In this document: positions 33,201-42,745 of the stretch, in pieces | Layout: every line of letters begins with the position of its first letter | Position numbering within the stretch: position 1 is the first letter of the stretch | DNA from: Petunia secreta | Taxonomy: Eukaryota > Streptophyta > Magnoliopsida > Solanales > Solanaceae | Assembly: GCA_029990175.1 (NCBI GenBank) | Contig: JARKIP010000051.1 | Span: 2,124,501 to 2,188,500, forward strand | Direction: 5' to 3' | DNA length: 64,000 bases | Position numbers and translations under genes: made by a program | The notes under the pieces: generated by a model | Databases searched by the model: none | What the model saw: only the letters and a program-made list of their open reading frames with translations | Told to the model about the DNA's origin: nothing

Positions 33201-35834
33201 GCCTGTTAAATAAAATTGAAAGAGCAAATGTTAATCAACCAGTGCAAACTTCTACTATGTAACTTCTACAGAGAGATTCAACAACCAGTAAGCCCTTAAA
33301 TTAATACAAATAGCAAACCTCAAGAACTCGTGCTGGCTTCAGTTCTTCAAGGTCTTTTCCCCCTGGTTTTCTGGTCTGCGACTCTGAAATGCTACATGGT
33401 TCATCTGAGGACATTTCATCCCGGAGTTCACCTCCATCATTGGATTTTCTATTATGCTTGACAGAATCAGCAGAGCGTTCCATTTCAGTAACTGATTCAT
33501 CTGGCACCTTAGGAACAGTCTTCACTCGACTGGCCAACATTGCTTCATGCTCCAGCTTGCGTTGTGATATAAAAGTTCTCAAAACAGCAATAGACATGTC
33601 TCTATTATTCACCTGGTGTTGATAGACTTAGAGAGTCAGACAAGATATCCAAACATGAAAAAAAGATGAGCTGCATCAATTCATGATGAGTCTGATGACT
33701 ACCACAACCCTTGAAGGTTACAGCATAAATTAAAAAATAAAACCGTACATACTACTTACAATTTAACAGAGAATCAGTAAAAGACAAAAACAGAAAAGCA
33801 ATTACACGCATAGTTCTCAAGTTAACCCCACTGGTGGTCATTCAACTAAGCTTGAATTTCAACAAAAGTACTCAACTTTGACATATCACTTTAAAGTTAT
33901 TCAACTTGTCAACAAAGTCATCTTGGACGGAAAATGAACATAAACCCAAATGAGAAAATGATGTGGCGCACATATTCTATTAAGTGACTAATTTTTCATG
34001 CTACATCAGCGTCCATTTAGGATTTATACAGAGTTAATTACTAATTTTATTAGGCTAATACATAGAATGTCCTTGTCCTTGTTCTGAAGTTCTTTTGACA
34101 CACCCGTGCTTCACCGCTGTGCCTTTACACAACAAACGCTTGCTAATACTATGTCATGCGCCTCTTTTGTGTGCCACTCATGCGTGTGCCACCCAATAAA
34201 AAAAGATGTGTCTTAGAAACAATATTAGCATACTTTGATGTGTAAAGACACGTCCGTGAAACACGTGTGTCAAAGGGATTTTGGGGCATACAAGGGGTAT
34301 TTTATGTATTAACTCGACAAAAGTGTAATAAACCGGTATAAATATACGAATGCTGATGTAGCATGGAAAATAAGACATTTAACAGAAAATGTGTGCCACA
34401 TCATTTTTCTATTTGGATGTCTGTCCATTTGCCGTCCAAATAGACATTTGTGTGTTGACAAATTGATTGATTTTCATGAATATGAGCTTAAGTTGGATGA
34501 CCACTAGTGAAATTAACTCCAGAGTTCGCTTTTAGCACATAAATACCACAACTTATGTAACTTAATAAATTCATTTCAACATCCAAGGAGATGGCAGAGT
34601 ACTTAAGCATAGGAGTAATCTTTTCGCCTGAGAAAGAACCTCCACTTGGATTCATTTCAAGTCTCGAGTTATTGTTTAGGATTCTCGTAGATGAAGTTCT
34701 CATACGAGCTCCCGGCGGTTCATTCATCTGACCGTAAACTAGGGCCACCTTTGATTCTGCAATATTTTCTTCTTTAATCACTCCAGATTCTTTCATTTCC
34801 ATGTAAAGATCATTTCCTCGCGCTTCCATTTTGAATTCAGAGAGGTACTCAATGCCAGCAAGGATGGATGCACAATATAAGATATGGGGCCAGTAGCTTA
34901 AGCTCAGACACTGTATATGTGCTAAAAATACATTAAATATGCACAAATATCAAATTCTGAATGCAGTAACTCGAATGCTTAGTTCAGCGGCATCCTGTAC
35001 CCATAAAGTTCACATCTTGGATCCGCCGCAATTTAATTGGAAGAGATGCTTTAAACTTGAGCAATATCTTGCAGCTTAAATCAAGGCAATGACAGTTCAT
35101 ATGATCAACTCATCCTACTTCAACACATAAAAATATCTTTTTTCTCGTGAAAATTACCTATAGATTACTACTAGGAGTTTGAATAGGCACGGAGTTAAAT
35201 AAACAAATGAATACTTCTGAAACTTGTGGTCACAAAGCATTCCATAATATTTTGTGTGGCGGGAAAAGCTTCCCATTAGGGTATAATGGGGAGTGTAATT
35301 TTAAAAGACATTCATTTTTTGGATCGAACTAAAAAGAAAATGTTGCCACATAAACTGAAACGAGGAGAGTACTAATTTCTACCAATTTTGCGTACATGGT
35401 CATTGGCGAAAAATGAATAAAATCATATTTTATTCTTTACCTACTAACTCTACACCGTATCCTACTTTAATTTCGCAATAACATAAGCACTTTCTTGAAA
35501 TTGCCAATGCATAATATAATGAAGCGATACAATCTATCCAAACATCATACTGATAAAAACAATACAACACGATACAACCTTCCAACCAAGCTGCTAAAGT
35601 TTAATTTTTCACTAAATATAGAAAAAGAGTCATTCTTTGATAAAGGGTATTGGTCATTGGTTACAAATGAATAAAGGGTATAATTATTCTCTTAAAAATA
35701 TTGAAGAGCAAGAAGAAGACCTGGGTTTTGTTGTAAAAGACATGATTTTTGGAATGCATGAGAATCTCAGCTTCTCCTTCTTTAATAATGCTGTATTCAT
35801 TCATATCAAAATTACTATCCCCTGTTTTCTCCAT
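27259..35834 (-). CDS. TRM1: tRNA (guanine26-N2)-dimethyltransferase
   Basis: Twelve exons on the minus strand: 35834-35721, 33612-33319, 33202-33115, 32635-32514, 32186-32047, 31960-31888, 31575-31487, 31378-31273, 29507-29295, 28968-28774, 28291-28214 and 27489-27259. All have GT-AG borders and consistent phases, giving 580 residues. The enzyme transfers methyl groups from S-adenosylmethionine to G26 of tRNAs. Family marks: SIIKEGEAEILMHSKNHVFYN at the start, LSASGLRALRYAREVEGIGQ (SAM-binding loop), VDLDPYGSPSIFLDSAVQS with the catalytic DPYG at 210-213, the MDFYVRVFVR strand, a four-Cys zinc site (Cys325, 328, 360, 363), and FNMGGPIW. The Arg/Lys-rich C-terminus could be a nuclear signal. 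The start Met at 35834 fits the family; one at 35936 would add 34 residues. A Glu/Ser-rich insert in exon 2 varies between species. The copy looks intact. Confidence 0.95.
27640..27700. repeat. SINE-like 3' fragment in TRM1 intron 11
   Basis: The phrase CCTCAATCCCAAACAAGTTGGGGTCG followed by a TATATGAATCCTC-like end is, from memory, a common dispersed-repeat tail in plant genomes. No tRNA-like head is seen, so only a fragment is claimed. Confidence 0.35.
28500..28695 (-). repeat. tRNA-derived SINE in TRM1 intron 10
   Basis: On the minus strand it starts with a box A-like TGTGGTAGGGCAC, then a box B-like GGGTTTGGACC, a shared body (AAGTTTCGAACCGTGTACCAC) and ends in TTATAAAAAAAGG. It matches the other SINE at 29826-29998 in order and wording but is more diverged; the middle holds a (GTT)n stretch. 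Confidence 0.6.
29815..30000 (-). repeat. tRNA-derived SINE in TRM1 intron 8
   Basis: Minus strand: CTAGTGGCAAGAGCAC (box A-like), CACGGGTTCAAACTCCGG (box B-like), GAGTTTCGAACTGTGCACCACC, then a tail AGAAAAAGAAAAAGATT. This is the Pol III promoter plus A-rich tail of a SINE, same orientation as TRM1. Confidence 0.7.
30302..30516. repeat. Imperfect inverted repeat followed by a ~30-bp C tract
   Basis: CAAAGAGAGACTGCT…TGCCATGGTTAAAAA near 30302-30336 and …TAGTTTTGAAA near 30375 recur in inverse at 30434-30478. A run of about 30 C (30486-30516) and an A run follow. It lies in TRM1 intron 8. Source unknown. Confidence 0.65.
33821..34517. repeat. Foldback (MITE-like) element in TRM1 intron 1, ~697 bp
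   Basis: Left GTTAACCCCACTGGTGGTCA and inverse right GTTAATTTCACTAGTGGTCA form terminal inverted repeats of about 27 bp with four or five mismatches. Inside are further inverse phrases (GGATGTCTGTCC). No transposase is encoded and no clear target duplication was found. Confidence 0.65.
34698..34820 (-). pseudogene. Plastid atpB fragment inserted in nuclear DNA (NUPT), in TRM1 intron 1
   Basis: About 41 codons on the minus strand read RGNDLYMEMKESGVI…ESKVALVYGQMNEPPGARMR, a near-exact piece of the chloroplast ATP synthase beta subunit (the nucleotide-binding part). The sequence loses this similarity on both sides. Substitutions such as KEEN where atpB is usually NE-type show it is drifting. 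It has no role as a gene here. Confidence 0.85.
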
Positions 35835-35934
35835 AATGTGTTTTAGTTGTGGTGGCGGAGTGGTAGTAAACACTGAAGAGGAAGGAGGAGTGGAGGTGTA
35901 AAAGTTTGTGTTTTCCTTAATATAGTTTGTTTTC

Positions 35935-36785
35935 AATAGTCAAAAAAACCCCGCTAAACTATTTTTTTTTTTGTTTGTTAGCTTCATACATAAACTTAGT
36001 TACGTTACCTCGCTAAACTATCAATTTTCATATTCAAAATCCTCATGCAGTGTCAAGTGGCATGGAGAGTGACTTCGGTCTCTGGAAAATAAAATAGACA
36101 AATAAAAAGTATTCATGTGACATTTCTCTTCAATTTTTAAAATTTAAATATCCTTTTACTTATTTATTATTATTGTTGTCTTTTTCCTTTCTTCTTTTCT
36201 AATTAATTATTTTCTTCATAATTCTACTTTTCTTTTTGTCAATAACAATAAACTAGTTGAGCCCCATTAATCTTAAAAAAATAAGAGTACTAAAAATAAT
36301 TTAATCAAATGTGATAAATTCTATTGTAATTTACAACCAAATTTTGTCAATAATGCTTATTTTAATTAAAAAGACATAACCCTTAACATGCATTGTATTA
36401 TTTTAATATGCAAGCTCTCAATTGGGTTTATTATAGTTGAGTAAATTCAGTTCTATATAATAATTAAGTTTACTATTGTTGGTTAATATTTATTACTTTA
36501 GAAATATGGATTTTCAACTAAGGTAAAGATTTTTTATTTTGACGGAAAATTAAAAGAAAAAATTAATAAATTTAAAAAAAGAAAAATATCAAATAAGAAA
36601 TAAGAACAACTACTTTAAAAAATTAATCGTATGGATGCTCTACAAAGAGATTGAAGTCGCCTCAATGCCACTTGGCACTGCATGGGGTTTTAAATATAAA
36701 AATTGATAGTTCAGGGGATAACATGACCAACTCATACTCATAGTTTAAGTATGAAAAATGATAGTTTAGGGGGGTTTTGACTATT
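35935..36785. repeat. Foldback (MITE-like) element immediately upstream of TRM1, 851 bp
   Basis: AATAGTCAAAAAAACCCCGCTAAACTAT on the left faces ATAGTTTAGGGGGGTTTTGACTATT on the right; a second inverse pair near the inner ends includes CAGTGTCAAGTGGCATGG / CCACTTGGCACTGCATGG. It ends 101 bp upstream of the TRM1 start codon, so the TRM1 promoter or transcription start must lie within or very near it. Confidence 0.75.
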
Positions 36786-37718
36786 ATCACTTTTTTCATA
36801 TTTGGTAAATTTTTTAAAACTTCTAAACTACTGAATAATAATGCATACATTTTTACGCCAAATCCAATTACAAAATGAGTTTCTAACACATACCCTTATC
36901 TACACACATATCTATCCACATGTTTTCAAGACGATACGTTTCAAAGTCACAAATTATTACTTATTAGAGCATGTTTGGTATGATGTATTGTAAGAAATAA
37001 TCATGATATAAAGATGTTCTATCAGTTATTCCACGTTTGGTTTATATATTCAAAGTTAATTATTTTGTAAAGTTATATACTAACTATTGCATTATCTTAT
37101 ACCACCACCAACATGGAATAATAATACATGAATAACTTATATATAGATTAAACATAAAAAGATAAAGCTAGCATTGTCCTTTTCCTATTAAAGTCAAAGA
37201 CTTATAGCAGTGGCAATAGCCACAAAATTTTATCTAAGATGTTCAAGATTCAAAGAAATGGAAGAAAAAAACTCTGATTAGTGGATTTACCACTATATTG
37301 TAAGATAGGGGTATAAATATACTTTTAGTAACAAAAATATTTGACATTTTTGGCATATAAATATGCTGTTAATAGCTTAATATTTTCCTTGTTTTAAGGC
37401 TTTAGCTTTGCAAAACTTGTTTAGACTCTTTATTAATGACTCATAGTAGGACCACAAACTTCAAAGGAAAGGAGAAGTTTTGAAAGATGTCTGTTGAAGC
37501 AAAAAAGAAAAAAACCTTCATACGCTACGAAGCATATTTGACCTATTTCCAGAAAGAAATTTTTCGACGAAGGGTGGTCATCTAACTACCCTCGCTTGGT
37601 TGTGGCTCCGCCACTGACCCATGCGTGTAAGGGTCGATTCGTACGTTGGTTTAAAAATAAATACATATTTCTACAACAACTATGCAAAAACTTCAACCAC
37701 AAAATCGAATCAACAAAG
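36786..37718. other. Intergenic region, no supported gene
   Basis: AT-rich DNA between the TRM1 upstream foldback element and the 3' end of the SCL3-like gene. I see no coding domain or clear repeat. Confidence 0.5.
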
Positions 37719-39383
37719 TTAATTAAAGCAATTCCATGCTGAAACTGAATAAATTGGTCTATCATGCCAACATATCATCAAACTTCCTCTTTGACTAATA
37801 ATCTTATAACCATCTCCACCATAAGCCTCTACCAATTTCTTTGCATCTTCCATGATATCGTACCATAATCGGACAGGCCTAAATCCTCCACGTGTCAACC
37901 TCACAAGCCATTGACCAAATCTTTCATGTCTTTCCTCTCTTTCTAGCCCTTCACATGCCACCATATTTTCTATTTCTTTCCCAAACATTTGTTCCACTGC
38001 AACCCTTTCTTCACACAATGAATTAGACCCTCCAAATGTTGTATCAATTGAATCAAATAATGCACTATAGTAATGCAACCCTTCAACAAACCTATCAACT
38101 AACTTGTTTAAATTATGGTCAGCTTCTTGTTCCACTAGGATCAATACTTTTGGTGACAATGAATGTAACATAGCTAAAAACACACTCATTCTTTTGCAAT
38201 CCTTTACGTTGTTGTTGTTCTTCTTGTTTAGTCCAAAGTGTGAATTGATATGATCGTCTTCAGCCAATAATACATGGAGATTTAATACCGATACAAATGC
38301 TAATGATTCACCTGGTTTTACCTCGATCATATCTAGTGTTAGTTCTTTAAGACTAACACTAACATGATTGAATTGAAAGGGAATGTCTAAAGCTTCAGCT
38401 TCTTTCTTGATCCTTATTTCCATGTCCACTAACATGGCCTTGTTTTTGCTCACACAAGTGATCCTCAAATAGGGAGGTCCATTTGGTAAAGTAACAAGAT
38501 TTTTAAGAAAAGGCACCCATAATTTTGGATCTCCGCAACCCAAATCGACTATATGGATTATACGATCCTCGGACATGGCTTGGATCAAGATCCTATTAAT
38601 AACAGCATATGCAAAGCCCATATATGGGAAGGCTTTAGCAAAGATGATCCGTGACCGATCAAGATCGACAATGGTACTACTAGGCACCTACAACCACAAC
38701 AACAATAACAGAATGCTCTTAGCGACAATTATTTAGTGACATTAAGTTAATGGACAAGAATATGTTAAAATATTACTTCCTCCGTCCCAATTTATGTGAC
38801 ACCATTTCCTTGTTTGTTTGTCCCAAAATAAGTGGCACATTTGCTTATTTGATAATTATTTAATGCATCATCTCTATTTTACCCTTGTTGGGCCCTACAT
38901 ACTTTTAAACCTACAACAACTTTTTTATTACTCAAATCTTGTCTCTTACTTTTTCAAGGATAAAATTGATACTTAACAAAGTCAACCTCTATTTTATTAA
39001 ACTTCGTGTCCGGTCAAATGATGCCACATAAATTGGGACGGAGGGAGTACCTGTTCTCGATGATTTAAGGCCTTGTAGAGGCCAGGCCAACGCTTGACAA
39101 GGCGAACGGCCAAGGACGAGGCAAACCAGGCAGCCAGACGTTGCATGGAATCACCAGTGACCGATGAAAGTTGGAGAATCTTTGATAGACAGGAATCAGC
39201 ATGGTGAAGATTACCAGAGGAAGCATGGTTAGCACAAGTGAGCAAGAGTTGGATGAGTTTGACACCTCGTTCTTCGGGTTTTAAGGCAGTCGTAGAAACA
39301 TCAGTAGTAGTAGTACTTGTGGGAGATGATAAAGTGAGGGACAAGGTAACGTCTGGCTTTACTCTTGGAGATGAAAAATTCAT
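37719..39383 (-). CDS. SCL3: GRAS transcription regulator, SCARECROW-LIKE 3 type
   Basis: Two exons on the minus strand, 39383-39051 and 38687-37719, join GAACAG|GTA…GTAG|GTGCC and give 433 residues (Arabidopsis SCL3 has about 480). The order matches the GRAS family: LKPEERGVKLIQLLLTCANH (LHR I), GDSMQRLAAWFASSLA, a VHIID-type IIHIVDLGCGDPKLWVP, LRIT, PFQFNHV, LSPKVLILVEQEADHN, FDSIDTTF, and the terminal SAW part ending RPIYSVSAWNCFN. The PEERG opening and the SVSAWxC end point to the SCL3 branch, which modulates gibberellin responses and root growth in Arabidopsis. The middle is shorter than in SCL3. GRAS genes usually lack introns; here the single intron contains a MITE whose target duplication overlaps the donor. 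Confidence 0.92.
38776..39047. repeat. Stowaway-like MITE inside the SCL3-like intron, at the 5' splice site
   Basis: CTTCCTCCGTCCCAATTTATGTG on the left and CATAAATTGGGACGGAGGGAG on the right are inverted ends; TA lies at 38774-38775 and 39048-39049. About 272 bp. The T of the TA copy at 39048-39049 is, on the minus strand, part of the intron's GT donor. Confidence 0.85.
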
Positions 39384-40800
39384 GATGAATAAAATGTTTG
39401 TTACGTTGTAAGTTGTAACCAGTGTCTAATTAGCAAGAGTTTTGAGAAGATGAAGGTGATATTTGAAAGGGTATATGTCAATTTCAATTAATAATATAGG
39501 AGCAGGTGAGTATGTCCAAAAGCTAGTTCTTGGACTTGGCAATGTAGCCAAATGGTTAAGTACAAGAATGATATATGCAACAATTAGTTCTCAACAGCTT
39601 TTAGCTGTATAATTCTCTATGTGGAATCTCCATGCCGAAAGTCAAAATTATTCAAATAAGGACAAGTAGGGTATCATGATTCTAAAAAAATAGGCAAAAC
39701 TTTTTTTTTTTTTTTTTTGGTAACTAGCATAAGTGGATTGATTTGAATTAATGGGTTGTACACGTTTGTTGAGGACCCTTTTTCACTTCTGGATGAACAT
39801 ACTGTTTTCAGCTTAACCGTTTAAGTTCAAACTTATTGTCACGTAAGAGTAGTGCATGCAATTATGTTGACCTAAATTTATGAATTCATCTTTGTTTTTT
39901 AATTTAACTATCTGGTAACTTGAACCTATTAGCCAAAAATTCATATACGTCACATTTGGAAGCCCATTAAATAAAGGAGAAAACTTTCGTACCGAAAATT
40001 TCTCCATTTTTAAGGCTCCAATTCAATACTTTTGGCTGAAGATTGAAGCATTACATCCATCCGTAGAATCCATCTTGGCTAATTATAGGTCTTCCACTTA
40101 TTCTGGTGAAAGCTTTATTTTATTTATTTAATTAATTAACTACTATTTATTTATATTTATTTGGTGAAAGCTGCATGTTATTTAATGCATGCCATTTTCC
40201 TGCTGATATTTGCAAGATTTTAAACCGACAGCTCGTCTTTATTCGTTGTCCTTCACCTGCACTTAAGTCTTCATCTGACAAACCCCGATCACATGCATGG
40301 TCAAGGTTGCCTAGTAGACACCATCGGCAATGATTTAAATTATATACTTACATAGTACAATGTATTAAATCCGTCCAAAAGCTGATCTTGAGATTTACTC
40401 CATTACCATTAATCTATGCTTTAAACTGAGTACCAACATATGCTGTTGTCACGGTGTAAATGGAATGTAGTGACTTTTATCCTTTTCTGAACACAAAATT
40501 TTGGTAAACTCCAAACATAAGAGTTAACAAAACGACTTTTTGATAAATGGAAGATGTACTTGGACACTATACTATGCTTTTGATGCTTTGTGTAATCAGC
40601 CGTTTGGTATTATGCATTACGAAAGAAAACAAATCAATCTAAATATAGAAAATTTAACCTGTCAAATTTGTCGACTGCGATTCTAGCTATGACTAGGGTA
40701 AAGTTCTGAATAATTTATGAGCAGCTGTTTGGAATTACATGGAGAACCTGAGATCTCTAGTTAAGTTTAAAGAGATATCGTTCATCATGTCACTCTTCAA
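39384..40800. other. Upstream region of the SCL3-like gene, no other gene seen
   Basis: Minus-strand TATA-like CTATATTATTAA lies near 39495-39507, about 115 bp upstream of the start codon. A T-run is at 39702-39718. Beyond it the DNA is AT-rich with no coding domain. Confidence 0.45.
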
Positions 40801-40825
40801 TTGTGAAACTTGAGTTATGAAATAC

Positions 40826-41482
40826 TATGTATGATGTAGGGTAAACTACGAGGAAGCAAATACATGATACAAGCGAAAGCAATTAAAGGGATAACAAGAA
40901 ATAAGGATTGGGAAGATAAAAAATGACAAGAAAGAAGGAAAGAAAGAATCAAACTCACATACGTTAGTTGATTCAAGGGGGAAAAGAGACTCGAACCAAT
41001 CAAAGGATCATACTAGGATGATTCCCATGGATTTCAAGTTAACGAAATACATGAAGCCTCGAGCTTCAACAAGAAGGCAAAGCCTCTCTTCCAATTCTTC
41101 TCTTTACAATTCTATGTTCAAAACTAGCTAAACTAATGAATGGAAATGGCTAAGTGTGACTTTTATAGTTATTCCACACTCCTAAGTGAATTGTCTAAAA
41201 AGCCCTCAACTTGAGTTAATACATAAAAGACCACATAGGGATAGTATCTGAAATATACCTAAAAACTAGTAAAACCGTCAGGAAGTAGGCACCCTGCCTA
41301 GAGAAACAGGCGCCCCGCCTGAATGCTGTGTACACCAAGTAGGCGCCCCATCTTCAGGAGTGGGCGGTCTGCCCTTCAGCAGAGGCGGTCCGCCTCAAAC
41401 AAGATTCAGAGAGTGCCACTTCAACTAGGCGGTCCGCCTGGTATAGTTGGTGGTCCGCCTGGTGCTATGTCGCTCCTAACAA
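40826..41482 (-). repeat. Probable LTR (copia-type, solo or remnant)
   Basis: On the minus strand it begins TGTTAGGAGCGACATAGC and carries a TATA box CTATAAAAG near 41162-41170, about 315 bp inside. The upstream part holds five GGCGGTCCGCC-like palindromes (41280-41465). The right end is sharp, the left one near 40826-40840 is guessed, and no target duplication was confirmed. Confidence 0.5.
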
Positions 41483-41957
41483 TCGACTGAAAGCTCTTCA
41501 AGTCATCTCCAAAGCCTCCATCTTCAAAGCTCTTCCAACCCAAGTGAGGGTGAATATTTCGGATATCTTTAGCTCGGCTCCGAAGCAGTTGAAGCACTTG
41601 ATCTCGCATCCCTTTTGTCCTTCAAGCTCGACTTTTGATGGTTGGCGCTTTGGCTCAATTTGCTCCGCATCAATGTACTCCCTCCATTCCAGTTTATGTG
41701 ACAATATTTCCTTAATTAGTTTGTTCCAAAAAGTTAATTGGTAACTTATTAAAATTTGAAAATAATTCAACTTCAAAATTATTACTTCACCCTTGAAAAT
41801 ATGATATATAACTACAAAAATATATGTGAGTAATTTCAACCACAAGTCTCAAAAGTCTTCATTTATTTCTTAAACACCATGTCGACTCAAACTATTACAC
41901 ATAAATTGAAACGGATGGAGTAATAGTTACTTCATGACTCGCTCCAATTAGTATGGG
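41483..41957. other. Repeat debris and a Stowaway MITE before the Retand-like LTR
   Basis: 41483-41675 could be internal retroelement sequence (minus strand reading IEPKRQPSKVELEGQKGCE) but no domain is recognised. The MITE at 41678-41920 is listed separately. Confidence 0.4.
41678..41920. repeat. Stowaway-like MITE
   Basis: TA|CTCCCTCCATTCCAGTTTATGTG faces CACATAAATTGAAACGGATGGAG|TA in inverse with TA duplications; 243 bp, non-coding. Confidence 0.8.
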
Positions 41958-42646
41958 TGTATTGGATAAAAGTTGGCTGGACTTGAAAAGGTGACACGCG
42001 TCTACCACGTGGCACGAGCAGATGTTTCAACGGACAGACACCCAACGGACAGACGTTTATCACGAGCAGACCTAAAGGAATTATGAAACACTTCAACAGT
42101 CAACACGGTCAAAGTGAGCAGTTATTAACATGATCATTCACGATCATTCAATTAATGGTCATTAAGGCAATCATTACAACCCAGCGGTTATGCCTCCAAT
42201 GGATACGTGCCCAGCAGTTACTTATCCAGGCGGATCCATGCCCAGCGGTTACGAATCCCAACGGGTGCCTATCAGGCTTATAAATAGCATTTGCCTTAAT
42301 CGATTGTAAAACAACTTTACTTTCTGTCTACAATATCAATAAGAATACTCTCTCACTCTTGCTCAGATATTCCTTTTGCTCATATTTGCCTATTATTTTA
42401 GTTCTTTAATCCTCTGAGTGCGGCTGGTATCGAAGAGCTCTCCCCGAGGATAAGTGATACGATACGGTTACTTCTCCTTATTTCCGTTTATGCTTTATTT
42501 TTATTAAGTTAATACTTACATCTCATTCTCGAATTATCACCATTTTAGTTCGTCGCTCAAACTCTTAATCTCAACTATTGACCGTGACTCCGCAAATATA
42601 AATTTAATTATTAATTGGCCTAAAATCGGATCTAGGTTAAATAATT
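41958..42646 (+). repeat. 5' LTR of the Retand-like element (~690 bp)
   Basis: It starts TGTATTGGATAAAAGTTGGC and ends …GGTTAAATAA(T) next to TGGCGACC. A TATA box TATAAATA is at 42279-42286, and an imperfect repeat (GCCCAGCGGTTACG, GTGCCCAGCAGTTAC) stands upstream at 42180-42270. The terminal CA seems mutated. Confidence 0.65.
42279..42286 (+). promoter_or_regulatory. TATA box of the Retand-like 5' LTR
   Basis: TATAAATA, about 320 bp into the LTR, with the CT-rich leader that follows suggesting a start near 42310. Confidence 0.5.
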
Positions 42647-42664
42647 TGGCGACCACAGTGGGAG
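42647..42664 (+). promoter_or_regulatory. Primer-binding site of the Retand-like element
   Basis: TGGCGACCACAGTGGGAG directly follows the LTR; TGGCG is the reverse complement of a CCA-ending tRNA. The site shows several changes against the Ogre site, and the tRNA is not identified. Confidence 0.6.
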
Positions 42665-42745
42665 CCGGTCAATAACCTTCGTAGGTTAATAGTTTATCTT
42701 TGATATTACATCTCCTTCCATCAGTCTTTTTGCTCTGTAACTAAC

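Noticed and set aside
34488..34946. 152-codon minus-strand ORF as a gene
   Set aside because: Only 41 codons are recognisable (plastid atpB); the rest is intronic and a foldback end.
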